A stretch of DNA of 64,000 bases. It comes from an uncultured Tenacibaculum sp. (lineage in GTDB: Bacteria > Bacteroidota > Bacteroidia > Flavobacteriales > Flavobacteriaceae). Of this stretch, positions 45,929-54,592 are shown piece by piece. The stretch covers positions 1-64,000 of the forward strand of contig NZ_CANLTU010000008.1 in assembly GCF_947494125.1 (NCBI RefSeq), written 5' to 3'. The translations under genes were made by a program, and so were the position numbers. The notes below the pieces were generated by a model, which saw nothing but the letters and a program-made list of their open reading frames with translations, had not been told where the DNA came from and did not search any database. How positions within the stretch are numbered: position 1 is the first letter of the stretch; each line of letters opens with the position of its first letter.

Positions 45929-46858
45929 TTATTTAAAATAGCTATCTGGTAAATTTCGAGTAAAATCTGCTAAGTTTTTCATGGCTATATAATGATTTTT
46001 CTTTTCTGGAGTTACATTCACATAATTAAAATTCTGATGTCTCCAAAAGGCGGTTGCTACTGCCCCATAAACTGTAAAGGCCTTTAATGCTTTTTTCTCC
46101 TGATCTAACAATTTTATTTTACTTTCATACCCTTGTAATAAATTCTTCATTTTTTTTGAATTCAGCTCCTCTCCTTCTGCACAGGTACCAATAATCATCA
46201 TACCAATATCAAACACTCTATAATAATAACTAGCTTCTTCAAAATCCATAATAGTAGCTTTTTTACTATCCTTACTTACAATAATATTATTAAAAAAGAT
46301 ATCACTATGAATCAGTGCTTTTGGTAAATCAGTATTTATATAACTTTCTATATACTCTTGAATTTCTTTTAACCATTTATAAAAGGTAGATTCTGGCGCA
46401 TACACTTTAACTTCATCAAATCGTTCAATCCCATAACTTACCGTTTCTGATAGATATTCAGGAGCTTCTACTTGATGCAATGCTGCTAACTCTTCACCTA
46501 AATAAATTAAAATATCTTCTGATAAATCTTCAACAATATCTCCCTCTAAGTAAGCTTTAAGTATAATTGGTTTATCATTCCATACTTGCACAAAACTGTT
46601 ACTTACAGTTTTAATTATTTTAGATGTTGAAAAATTATTTTTATTTAAATGCACTAATAAATTGGCTAACTCTGTTGCTTGCTCCAATGATTTTTGTTCG
46701 CAAATTGTTAGCACATAACTATTAACTGCTGTTTTTACTAAATAATTGGTATTCTCTGACCCTCCACTTAACACATTATATGATTCAACTTCTTTAATTC
46801 CATAATGAGTTAAAATGGCATGTAAATCTTTATCTTTTAAAACTGTATACTGTGCCAT
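45929..46858 (-). CDS. APH-type kinase, probably homoserine kinase type II
   Basis: This aminoglycoside-phosphotransferase-fold kinase has 309 residues. The catalytic loop is LIHSDIFFNNIIV (HxDxxxxN) and the metal motif is IMDFEEAS (DFE). The N-terminal SGGSENTNYLV matches the glycine-rich start of homoserine kinase II and choline/hydroxylysine kinases. The threonine synthase gene ends 1 nt upstream, so homoserine is the most likely substrate. As the operon also carries two enzymes of hydroxyamino-acid metabolism, another hydroxylated amino acid is possible. Confidence 0.75.
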   Translation of the reverse strand: MAQYTVLKDKDLHAILTHYGIKEVESYNVLSGGSENTNYLVKTAVNSYVLTICEQKSLEQATELANLLVHLNKNNFSTSKIIKTVSNSFVQVWNDKPIILKAYLEGDIVEDLSEDILIYLGEELAALHQVEAPEYLSETVSYGIERFDEVKVYAPESTFYKWLKEIQEYIESYINTDLPKALIHSDIFFNNIIVSKDSKKATIMDFEEASYYYRVFDIGMMIIGTCAEGEELNSKKMKNLLQGYESKIKLLDQEKKALKAFTVYGAVATAFWRHQNFNYVNVTPEKKNHYIAMKNLADFTRNLPDSYFK

Positions 46859-46859
46859 A

Positions 46860-48311
46860 TTACACTTCTTTTGTTAAACTCCAATTTGTTTCCATTGCAT
46901 GCATCAATGCTTCTTCTAAATGCTCGTAATCGCATAAATGCACCTTTTCACAACGTCTTTTAGCAATTTCTATACTTTTATGAGTTGCCTGACTAGGTGG
47001 TTCTTTTGTTATTAAGGCTTTCTTTATAGTTTCCGGGAACTTGGCTGGATGTGCTGTAGCTAAACAAATTAATTTCTCGTTTCCTAACTTCTGCTTTAAC
47101 ACATCTGTTGCTTGTAAAGAAACTGCTCCATGAGGGTCTAATAAATAGTTCTCACTTGTATAAATTTCATTTATTAAAGTAAGTGTTTCTATATCGCTCG
47201 CGCTGTTTGATAAAAATCCTTTTCTATAGGTTTCAAAAGTTGCTTCATCAAACTTTACGTTACCTGTTTCTTTAAAAGAATCCATCCAGTTTTTTATTTT
47301 CTTGGTATCCTTATCAACACTAAAATATAAATACCTCCAAAAATTAAACGGAATTAAAATATCTATTGCTGATGAAGCTGTTTCAATAATTGGTTGTTTT
47401 GTAAATTCTCCTTTTGAAAAAATACGATTTAAACAAGCATTTTTATTATTGGCAGCTACTAAATACTTTATCGGCAATCCCATTTTTCTTGCCAAACTTC
47501 CTGCGCATAAATTACCAAATCCTCCAGAAGGCACCGATATATTTACTTCTTCTCCTATTTCATCTACAACTTGTAAATACCCATAAAAATAATGTACAGT
47601 TTGCATCATTACACGTCCCCAATTAATAGAATTTACACTCGATAACTTCAACTTTTCTTTAAATGATTTGTTTGCATATAATTTACTAATAACTGCATCT
47701 AAATCATCTCCTCCATCTGGGCAATTTGCAACACCTACTGGATGAATATTTGCATGTTGCAACGTAGTCATTTGACGTTCTTGCTCTTCCGTAATTAATC
47801 CTTTTGGGTATAATACCCAAGCATCTATATTTGACTTCCCTGCTGCAAAATATGCTGTTGCTGGACCTGTATCTCCTGTCGTTGCAACTATAACTGAAAG
47901 ATGTTCTTTTTTTCGTTCTAAGAAAAAATTAACCAAGTTTACTAAAAACGCTAAACCAACATCTTTAAATGAAATGGTTGGCCCATAAAACAATTCCATA
48001 ATAAAAGTATCCTTTCTTGTTTTTAATGGATACAAAGGAATTATCTCTTCCTTTTCAAAAGGTGTATAGGCTGTTTTAAGAATACTCTTTAATTCTTCTT
48101 CTGAAACAATGGATCTATCTATGAATAATGATAATATTTCGAAAGCTAAATCTACATAACCTAAACCTCTCCACTGTTTTAAATGATTGTGTGTAATTTC
48201 TGGTAATTCTTCTGGCACATACAAACCTCCATCTACGGCAAAACCATCTAATATTGCTGTTTCAAAATCTACTGGTTCTCCTCCTCCTTTGTTACTAACA
48301 AATTTCAACAT
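46860..48311 (-). CDS. thrC: Threonine synthase
   Basis: This PLP enzyme converts O-phosphohomoserine into threonine. It starts with the family KFVSNKGGGEPVDFETAI, has the PLP lysine in TISFKDVGLAF, and VATTGDTGPA for the phosphate. At 483 residues it belongs to the long form found in many bacteria and fungi. It lies 4 nt after the cyclodeaminase gene and 1 nt before the kinase. The tight coupling to a dehydratase and a cyclodeaminase is not the classic thrABC order. Confidence 0.9.
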   Translation of the reverse strand: MLKFVSNKGGGEPVDFETAILDGFAVDGGLYVPEELPEITHNHLKQWRGLGYVDLAFEILSLFIDRSIVSEEELKSILKTAYTPFEKEEIIPLYPLKTRKDTFIMELFYGPTISFKDVGLAFLVNLVNFFLERKKEHLSVIVATTGDTGPATAYFAAGKSNIDAWVLYPKGLITEEQERQMTTLQHANIHPVGVANCPDGGDDLDAVISKLYANKSFKEKLKLSSVNSINWGRVMMQTVHYFYGYLQVVDEIGEEVNISVPSGGFGNLCAGSLARKMGLPIKYLVAANNKNACLNRIFSKGEFTKQPIIETASSAIDILIPFNFWRYLYFSVDKDTKKIKNWMDSFKETGNVKFDEATFETYRKGFLSNSASDIETLTLINEIYTSENYLLDPHGAVSLQATDVLKQKLGNEKLICLATAHPAKFPETIKKALITKEPPSQATHKSIEIAKRRCEKVHLCDYEHLEEALMHAMETNWSLTKEV

Positions 48312-48315
48312 CTTT

Positions 48316-49266
48316 TTAATTCTTTATATAATTTGTATAAACTGCCTTAGTTATCATAATATCTTGTACTGCAACTCCTGTTAAATCTACCATAGTTATC
48401 TGCTCATCATTTAAACGTTGTAATTCTGCATCTTGAATTGCTGTTCCTAACTCTACAACTATATTTTCTGCTATAGCTCCGTCTTTAACTGCTCTATATA
48501 TTTCCCCTCTACTTTTACTTTGTGGAATGCTATCTGCTATTACAATAGAAGCTTTTTTTAATATTTCGCTTTCTAATTCTTGTTTATATTCTGTATCGGA
48601 ACCTACCGCTGTAATATGAGTTCCTTTTTGAATATCATTCGCTTTTAATAATGCTACTTCCGAAGGGGTTGTTGTTACAATTAGGTTACTATTTTGAGCT
48701 ACTTCTGATGGACTTTCAGCTACATTTATATTAAAATCTGTTCCTAACTCTTCAACAAATTTTGCTACATTTTCTTTGTTTCGACCCCATACCCAAACGT
48801 TTGTACAAGGTGTATGCTTTTGAAGATACTCTAATTGTAATTTTGCTTGTATTCCTGTTCCTATAATACCTATGGCTTTTATTTGTTTTGGGGCAAAATA
48901 TTTTGCTGCTAAGGCTCCTGCTGCTGCTGTTCGTATATCCGTTAAATATCCTTCATCCAGTAGCACACCTTTTGGAACTCCTGTTTTCTGATCGAATAAT
49001 AACATTAATCCTTGACTTGATGGAATACCTAACTTAGAATTCTCATAAAAACCCGAAGCTATTTTTATCACATAATAATCGTCATTTTTTATATATCCAT
49101 ATTTGATGTGTGCATCTCCTTTAGGTTTTTCGAACAATAATTCTCCTACTGGAGGCACTACTGTATTTCCGTTACTATATTGTATAAACCCTTCTTCCAT
49201 AGCAGATATCACATCGATATTTTCCACTATTTTTTTTATCTCTTTAAGATTAATAACAGTTGCCAT
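48316..49266 (-). CDS. Ornithine cyclodeaminase/mu-crystallin family reductase
   Basis: This 316-residue NAD(P)-dependent enzyme has the nucleotide loop IGIIGTGIQAKLQLEYL (near residue 133) and the substrate segment VKIASGFYENSKLG. Family members reduce or form cyclic or linear imino acids: ornithine cyclodeaminase, alanine dehydrogenase (archaeal), EutC of ectoine breakdown and the iminosuccinate reductase BhcD. It overlaps the dehydratase gene by 17 nt. That pairing is the one seen in EutB/EutC and BhcB/BhcD. Confidence 0.85.
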   Translation of the reverse strand: MATVINLKEIKKIVENIDVISAMEEGFIQYSNGNTVVPPVGELLFEKPKGDAHIKYGYIKNDDYYVIKIASGFYENSKLGIPSSQGLMLLFDQKTGVPKGVLLDEGYLTDIRTAAAGALAAKYFAPKQIKAIGIIGTGIQAKLQLEYLQKHTPCTNVWVWGRNKENVAKFVEELGTDFNINVAESPSEVAQNSNLIVTTTPSEVALLKANDIQKGTHITAVGSDTEYKQELESEILKKASIVIADSIPQSKSRGEIYRAVKDGAIAENIVVELGTAIQDAELQRLNDEQITMVDLTGVAVQDIMITKAVYTNYIKN

Positions 49267-50218
49267 ATGTTTCGTTTATTTCTTTTAGTAATTCTTTATT
49301 TATTTTTTTTCCTGTTAAAACCAATACTACATTTTTATACTCTTTTTTCACATTTCCTTCTAACAATGCAGCCACTGGTAAAGCTGCTGTTGGTTCAACT
49401 ATTATGTTATGATACTTAAATAAAAATGCAACAGCTTTTTTTATAGCCTTTTCATTTACTAGTGTAACTTCTTCCAATTGTTTTTTACATATCGTAAATG
49501 TAATTGCATTTACTTCAATTCCTCCTGCAGCTGCATCTGCAATAGTATGTAGTTTACTTGGAGATACTATCTCTCCTTCTTTTATTGAATCGTACATTTC
49601 TGACGCATTCTCAGGCTGACATCCAATTACTTTTACTTTTCTATTTTTTGAAAAATAAGAGGCTATTCCCGATATTAATCCCCCTCCTCCAATTGGTGCT
49701 ATTACTGCATCTACTTTGGGCAACTCTTGTTCTATCTCTAAAGCTATTGTTCCTTGTCCTTTTATAATTTCAACATCATTATATGGATGAATTAAAACTC
49801 CTTCAATATCTTTAGCATACTGCGTTGCTTTTTTTTCTGTTTCTACACTTGTGTCTCCATAAAGCACTTTATCAAACTTATATTTAGACAAGCTTTTAAG
49901 CTTCTCTTCTGCTATATTTTTAGGTAAAAAAAGTTTTGCTTTAAAATTAAATTTCTCTGAGGCTAAACCAAAAGCTGCTGCATGATTTCCTGTTGATGCT
50001 GCTACAAAAGTTTTATCAAACTCTTTTGAATTTAAACTCTTTATCTTATTTAAAACTCCTCGTATTTTAAACGAACTTGTGAGTTGTAAATACTCTTTTT
50101 TTAAGTATACATTTACTCCTGAAATTTTACTTAATTTTTCTGAATACTCTAGAGGTGTTTTATAAATATCTTCTTTAATATTTTTATATGCTTTCTCTAT
50201 ATTTTCTTTAGAAATCAC
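49250..50218 (-). CDS. Threonine/serine dehydratase-like PLP enzyme (EutB/BhcB-type candidate)
   Basis: This is a 322-residue fold-type II PLP enzyme. The PLP lysine is Lys51 in SSFKIRG, the phosphate loop is GGGGLISGI, and STGNHAAAFGLA completes the site. There is no C-terminal ACT domain, so it is not the feedback-regulated biosynthetic IlvA. Candidate reactions are serine/threonine deamination, serine racemisation or beta-hydroxyaspartate dehydration. Overlap with a cyclodeaminase-family reductase favours the last, because the product iminosuccinate is the substrate of such a reductase. Confidence 0.85.
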   Translation of the reverse strand: MISKENIEKAYKNIKEDIYKTPLEYSEKLSKISGVNVYLKKEYLQLTSSFKIRGVLNKIKSLNSKEFDKTFVAASTGNHAAAFGLASEKFNFKAKLFLPKNIAEEKLKSLSKYKFDKVLYGDTSVETEKKATQYAKDIEGVLIHPYNDVEIIKGQGTIALEIEQELPKVDAVIAPIGGGGLISGIASYFSKNRKVKVIGCQPENASEMYDSIKEGEIVSPSKLHTIADAAAGGIEVNAITFTICKKQLEEVTLVNEKAIKKAVAFLFKYHNIIVEPTAALPVAALLEGNVKKEYKNVVLVLTGKKINKELLKEINETYGNCY

Positions 50219-50241
50219 TTTTCTTGGTATTATGTATATTT

Positions 50242-51723
50242 TTAATTTGGAAAATTCGTATCAACATCTTCAATAAATTTTTCAATTAATTGAACTACTT
50301 TTTTATAAAATACTGGATTCGTATTTTTAAAATCGTCGGTAGGTTTATGATAATCAGGGTGATCTTCTTCACTAAAAGTTATATTAGGAATTCCTTTCTC
50401 ATGAAACGGTCCATTATCTGAAGAATACATCCAGTAATCTTTTGTTTTATCCTTTGGATCATCGTGACCATAAGAAACTTTTAACGAACTCGTTTTTGCT
50501 ATCTTTTCTACCACAGGTTTAAATTGTGGATATGGATATGTTCCTACTACATAAATTTCATTGTTAGGATTACGACTTATCATATCAAAATTGATATCTA
50601 ACTTTATATCAGTAAGAGATACTGGTGGATTTTCTACAAAATACTTTGAACCATGTAAACCTAGTTCTTCTGCATCAAAAGCTGCAAAAATAATTGAGTG
50701 TTCAGGTTTATTTTTAGTAAAATACTTTGCCAAGACTAGCATAGCTGCGGTCCCTGAAGCATTATCATCTGCTCCATTAAAAACAATTCCATCTACAATT
50801 CCCATATGGTCGTAATGTGCCCCTACTACTATGTATTTATCAGGATAGGTCTCTCCTTTTATGTAACCTACAATATTAGTTCCTTGTCGTATTTTCTTTG
50901 TCTTTTCATCTACAAAATCAAATGATATTTTATAATTTCCTTTAAACTTATCTAAACCTATAGTTTTAAAATAATTGGTAATTAATTCTTGTGCTTTTTC
51001 ATTTTTCCCTGTACCTCTTCCTGCAAACTCTTCAGAAGACAATGCTTTTTGCAAACTCAATAATTCTGAATCTTCCTTCTTAGTCGTTAACACCTCATAT
51101 TTTTTAATCTCTGTAGGTGTCATCCAATGAATACTCTCTGCTGGTGCGACTTTTAATGTATACCAATAAAAATCTGTTGGAATGTTCATTTCTTTATAGT
51201 AGTCTATATACTTTTTATGAGAAGGATCTTCTTTGGGATATTTATCTCCTCCCTTTTCTCCATCTGACCATGAATGAACTCCTAATTTTGCACTTGAATG
51301 TGCTGCTCTTTTAGCCCCAGCTAAAAACATATCTGTTCCTCCAGATGCTACCATTCCATTTTCTGGCAAATAGGTATTTATATTTCGTTTTCTTATTTCT
51401 TGTGATGCTACCAAATTTACCTCATCGTCTATAGACCCTCCTACTTCTACCATTGCAATGGTAGTTACTTGCGGATTTCTATCTAATACATTTTTAATAT
51501 CTTCTAATGTATTTGCATAAATAATACCTTTCATATACAAGGTGTCTTTTGTTTTTTGATTTTCCTTAAAATAGAACTCTGCTACACTTTCATCTGATAA
51601 TTTCAGCATTAATTTTTGTCCTAAAGCAGAACTAAATATTAGTTGTGGAAAAAAGTAAATAAGTGCTATTACTAGTACTAAAACCGTTAATAAGGCTATA
51701 AAAAGCTTTTTTAATTTTTTCAT
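50242..51723 (-). CDS. COG3904-like ClpP-fold domain fused to M28 aminopeptidase
   Basis: Two domains lie in 493 residues after an N-terminal membrane helix (about 7-26). Residues about 40-210 are like the periplasmic COG3904 group: NGMVASGGTDMFLAGAKR, then KLGVHSWSDG, with Ser and His placed as in the ClpP/crotonase fold. Residues about 225-490 are an M28 zinc peptidase with all ligands: VVGAHYDHMG, NGADDNASGT, FDAEELGLHGS, INFDMISRN and HPDYHKPTDDF. It probably trims peptides in the periplasm. The neighbouring lipoprotein is a stand-alone copy of the first domain. The M28 part is firmly recognised; the N-terminal chemistry is not known. Confidence 0.85.
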   Translation of the reverse strand: MKKLKKLFIALLTVLVLVIALIYFFPQLIFSSALGQKLMLKLSDESVAEFYFKENQKTKDTLYMKGIIYANTLEDIKNVLDRNPQVTTIAMVEVGGSIDDEVNLVASQEIRKRNINTYLPENGMVASGGTDMFLAGAKRAAHSSAKLGVHSWSDGEKGGDKYPKEDPSHKKYIDYYKEMNIPTDFYWYTLKVAPAESIHWMTPTEIKKYEVLTTKKEDSELLSLQKALSSEEFAGRGTGKNEKAQELITNYFKTIGLDKFKGNYKISFDFVDEKTKKIRQGTNIVGYIKGETYPDKYIVVGAHYDHMGIVDGIVFNGADDNASGTAAMLVLAKYFTKNKPEHSIIFAAFDAEELGLHGSKYFVENPPVSLTDIKLDINFDMISRNPNNEIYVVGTYPYPQFKPVVEKIAKTSSLKVSYGHDDPKDKTKDYWMYSSDNGPFHEKGIPNITFSEEDHPDYHKPTDDFKNTNPVFYKKVVQLIEKFIEDVDTNFPN

Positions 51724-51726
51724 CTT

Positions 51727-52335
51727 TTACTGCTTTAAAATATTATACTCTTTTATTTCTTCTGATGTCATCCAGTGAATATCATTTGCAGATGCTGAAT
51801 TAATTGTGAAATAATAAAAATCTTCTGCTTGCTGTTGTGTAAAACCTACAGAAACATAATATTTTATATATGGTAAATGATGTTTATGCCCCTTAGGAAA
51901 ATCCGTAGCTGTAGCATTGTCTCCTGCCCAAGAATGTACACCTATTTTTGTATTTTGTTCTTTAGTTCTCTTATGACCTGCTAGAAACAGATCTGTTCCT
52001 CCTGAAGCAATTAATCCATCTTTTAATAAACAGATATTAAAATTATTTTCGTGTATATACTGAGATAGTTTTAGGTTTATATCATCATTAATTGATCCCT
52101 CACAGTTTACAATGTCTATTTGTTTTACTTGTGGATTGTTTGCTACTAAATCTTTAAACTCATCTAAAGCCGATGAATTTATAACTCCATTTAAGACAAA
52201 AGTCTTTTTATCTCCAGATACAGAAAATATTTTCTTTTCTTCTAACTCTCGTATCTCTTCATTCATTAAAGAGCCGCAACTTGTTATAAAAAAACTCATA
52301 ATTAATACTACCAATCCTAATTTTATTTTTTTCAT
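51727..52335 (-). CDS. COG3904-like periplasmic lipoprotein
   Basis: I start this gene at the ATG at 52335 (MKKIKLGLVVLIMSFFITSC), a clear lipoprotein signal; the longer frame from 52380 would put the signal inside the protein and runs into a terminator hairpin. The mature part repeats the first domain of the next gene: GLIASGGTDLFLAG, TKIGVHSWAG and a shared ending NDIHWMTSEEIKEY. The conserved Ser and His suggest a ClpP-like hydrolase or a binding protein. It ends 3 nt before the fusion gene and heads the six-gene operon. Confidence 0.8.
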   Translation of the reverse strand: MKKIKLGLVVLIMSFFITSCGSLMNEEIRELEEKKIFSVSGDKKTFVLNGVINSSALDEFKDLVANNPQVKQIDIVNCEGSINDDINLKLSQYIHENNFNICLLKDGLIASGGTDLFLAGHKRTKEQNTKIGVHSWAGDNATATDFPKGHKHHLPYIKYYVSVGFTQQQAEDFYYFTINSASANDIHWMTSEEIKEYNILKQ

Positions 52336-52497
52336 TTGATATGTTTTTAAAATTGGCGCAAAAAAATCTCCGTACACCAATTAGTTAATACTAATTAAGG
52401 TATACGGAGATTGTCCGTAAGAAATAAAACTTATTATCCCAATGTCTTCCTTAAGATAGAAAATAAGCTTGTAATAAGACTATTACCATTACTTCTT
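52336..52497 (-). ncRNA. Structured 5' leader with attenuator-like hairpins (class unknown)
   Basis: A predicted start near 52497 gives a leader of about 160 nt. Read on the minus strand it contains: a hairpin GTAATA-GTCT-TATTAC (52471-52486); a 9-bp stem joining 52462-52470 to 52427-52435 (one G-U), which encloses a small hairpin TCTT-AAGG-AAGA (52445-52456); a 6-bp TACGGA/TCCGTA pairing (52403-52419); and a 20-bp terminator-type hairpin (52365-52412) followed by seven T. The TCCGTA segment can pair with either side, so the short hairpin and the terminator exclude each other. I do not recognise a known riboswitch class. Confidence 0.45.
52365..52412 (-). terminator. Terminator-type hairpin inside the leader, 30 nt before the lipoprotein ATG
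   Basis: About 20 base pairs form a stem with one mismatch and a 2-nt bulge around a TAAT loop, and the minus strand then reads seven T. It could end transcripts coming from the decarboxylase gene, or serve as an attenuator for the six-gene operon. No promoter fits between it and the lipoprotein start, which favours the attenuator role. Confidence 0.7.
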
Positions 52498-52503
52498 CGA
52501 CTA

Positions 52504-52535
52504 CAAACTTAAAAAAAATATTATAACATTTCAAA
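52504..52535 (-). promoter_or_regulatory. Promoter of the six-gene peptide/amino-acid operon
   Basis: The minus strand has TTTG (52532-52535), 20 nt, then TAAGTTTG (52504-52511). Both the -33 and -7 elements match the Bacteroidota consensus, with a spacing in the normal range. This is the best-matched promoter in the window. Confidence 0.6.
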
Positions 52536-52611
52536 AAAAAATGAATATTAACAATAAATTAGTTGGTAAAAGTTTATCATTTAATCCTAAAAAATAAAAC
52601 ATATAACGCTT

Positions 52612-53727
52612 TTACTGTACTAGTAACTCTAGCACTAATAGTTCTTTTTCATAATCTTTTATAAAGACATCTATTTGGTTTTTTTCTATACCTGGAGTAC
52701 AAATAATGTGCGCTATATTTTCTTCTGATGCTAATTGATATTTTTCACATAAACTTTTTGATGGTTTATCTAACACTACAGTTAAAGCATCATTATTTCT
52801 CCAAGCATTCACTCCTATTTCTTTTAATCTCATTTCAGTATACGCAGCTAATTCTTGCGACTCTCTTGTTCGTTTTATTAGCCCTTCTTTACCGTGTTTC
52901 TTTATAAACGACCATAAAAACAACGGTGTTAGTCCATTTCTTGAACCTGTAATCGTAGTATCTAAAGTTCCCACATAGGATACTGAGTTTACGATACGGT
53001 TTCTATGTTTCCTTTTTGCTAAAACAATTCCACATGGTATAGGTCCACCTATAAACTTATGTCCAGATATAGAAATACTATCTATTCCCTCGGCAAAATC
53101 AAATTTTGGTTTTGGCTCTACAAAAGGTGCAATACAACCTAAAAATGCGGCATCGCAGTGAATGTAATAATCTTTAATAGCATACTTTTTAATAAGATTT
53201 TTTATTTTATCTAAATCATCCACAGCCTCGGTCATTGTTGTACCTATATTTAAAAAGAAAATAGCTGGCTTATCACGATTCAGAATTAGAAGACTTTCTA
53301 AATCTCCATAATCCATTTCTCCATTAGGTTGACTTCTTACTACGATACTTTTTAAATTTAGTAAGTGTAAATTCTTTTTTACGCTATAGTGTGTAGATTC
53401 GCTATAGTAAACTATAGGATTATTAAAACTCTCTCTTGCTAAATATAAGCCGTAAAGATTTCCTTCAGTTCCTCCATTTGTTACATAACCCCAGGTTTCT
53501 TTTGTATTAGTCGACAATATTTCTGCAAAAAACGAAATAACTTCTTTTTCTACATCTTTGGTATCTATTGCTAAAGTAGATGGAGACTCTGGGTCGCCTA
53601 CATTGTTAATACATAAATTTAAAAAAGGAGCAAATTCTTTATAATCAAAATCCTTTGCTAATGGGTATCCTAAAAACCTTGATGAACTTTCACTAATTCT
53701 GTTATAAATCTCTTCTATTCTTTCCAT
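52612..53727 (-). CDS. Histidine decarboxylase-like group II PLP decarboxylase
   Basis: This 371-residue protein follows the PLP-type histidine decarboxylases of Gram-negative bacteria closely: WGYVTNGGTEGNLYGLYLAR, the aspartate in HCDAAFLG, and the PLP lysine in ISGHKFIGGPIPCGI; TITGSRNGLTPLFLW is also present. The product would be histamine if the substrate is histidine; serine decarboxylase is the alternative. It is divergent from an Lrp/AsnC regulator with 135 nt between the starts, which suggests control by that regulator. Confidence 0.85.
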   Translation of the reverse strand: MERIEEIYNRISESSSRFLGYPLAKDFDYKEFAPFLNLCINNVGDPESPSTLAIDTKDVEKEVISFFAEILSTNTKETWGYVTNGGTEGNLYGLYLARESFNNPIVYYSESTHYSVKKNLHLLNLKSIVVRSQPNGEMDYGDLESLLILNRDKPAIFFLNIGTTMTEAVDDLDKIKNLIKKYAIKDYYIHCDAAFLGCIAPFVEPKPKFDFAEGIDSISISGHKFIGGPIPCGIVLAKRKHRNRIVNSVSYVGTLDTTITGSRNGLTPLFLWSFIKKHGKEGLIKRTRESQELAAYTEMRLKEIGVNAWRNNDALTVVLDKPSKSLCEKYQLASEENIAHIICTPGIEKNQIDVFIKDYEKELLVLELLVQ

Positions 53728-53862
53728 TTTTATATCTGTATAAAATTCTACCTCAAAATTACAACAAAGAATAAATTTCCAATAACAATCTAAAAAATAA
53801 CAAAATTATACTATATTTAAACATTAAAAAGAAATTTATTCTTTTCAGCAAACACTTAATAG

Positions 53863-54348
53863 ATGAAAACAGGAAAAAATACCATACATACACTCGATGA
53901 TATCGATTTAAAGTTAATTGACGAATTACAAACCGACAGCAAACAGTCTATAAAACAACTAGCTGCTAAAATAAATTTATCTATTACGCCTACTCATGAG
54001 CGTATTAAACGAATGGAATTAAATGGTATTATTGATAAATATGTAGCAATCGTTAAACCTGAAACTTTAGGTAAAAGTTTAATTGTGTATTGTCAAGTTA
54101 CTTTACTTAAACATCAAGAAGCTTTTTTTAAAGAGTTTGAAAATTATGTTGCTGATATTGATGAAATTGTTGAAGTATCTTACATTGCTGGTGCTTATGA
54201 TTTCTTATTGAAAATTGTTTTAAACGATATGAGTCACTATCAAGATTTTGTTATGAAGAAAATTTCTCAATTGGATATTATTTCTAACATTCAAAGTTCA
54301 TTTATAATAAAACAGACTAAAAACTCTACAAAAATTAGTGTTTATTAA
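53863..54348 (+). CDS. Lrp/AsnC-family transcription regulator
   Basis: This 161-residue protein has an N-terminal winged helix (LKLIDELQTDSKQSIKQLAA through LSITPTHERIKRMELNGII) and a C-terminal RAM effector domain (about 75-155). Such proteins sense amino acids as octamers. It is divergent from the histidine-decarboxylase-like gene and probably regulates it, and perhaps the nearby operon. A terminator follows at 54362-54387. Confidence 0.92.
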   Translation: MKTGKNTIHTLDDIDLKLIDELQTDSKQSIKQLAAKINLSITPTHERIKRMELNGIIDKYVAIVKPETLGKSLIVYCQVTLLKHQEAFFKEFENYVADIDEIVEVSYIAGAYDFLLKIVLNDMSHYQDFVMKKISQLDIISNIQSSFIIKQTKNSTKISVY

Positions 54349-54361
54349 TAATAACAAAAAA

Positions 54362-54387
54362 AGCCAAGGTTAATGACTCCTTGACTT
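54362..54387 (+). terminator. Intrinsic terminator after the Lrp/AsnC gene
   Basis: AGCCAAGG pairs with CCTTGACT (one mismatch) around an 8-nt loop, preceded by A-rich sequence; the T-tract is weak. Confidence 0.5.
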
Positions 54388-54540
54388 GTATTAATTCAAA
54401 TGATTACATCAATGAGAACAATGTTATTGATATATCTACGTGCAAATTTAAGCATGATGCTATGTTCAATATATAGATTTGATCTGAATCACTTTTCTTT
54501 TGAATTAAAAGAACTAGTTATAATTATATAAAAAGAAAAA

Positions 54541-54566
54541 AGCCGAAACCACTATGGATTTCGACT
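54541..54566 (-). terminator. Intrinsic terminator after susD
   Basis: On the minus strand AGTCGAAATCC pairs with GGTTTCGGCT around a short loop, followed by a T-rich tract. It lies 26 nt after the SusD-like stop codon and ends the SusC/SusD transcript. Confidence 0.75.
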
Positions 54567-54592
54567 TTTAAAATTAGGGGGATTAATTTTTC

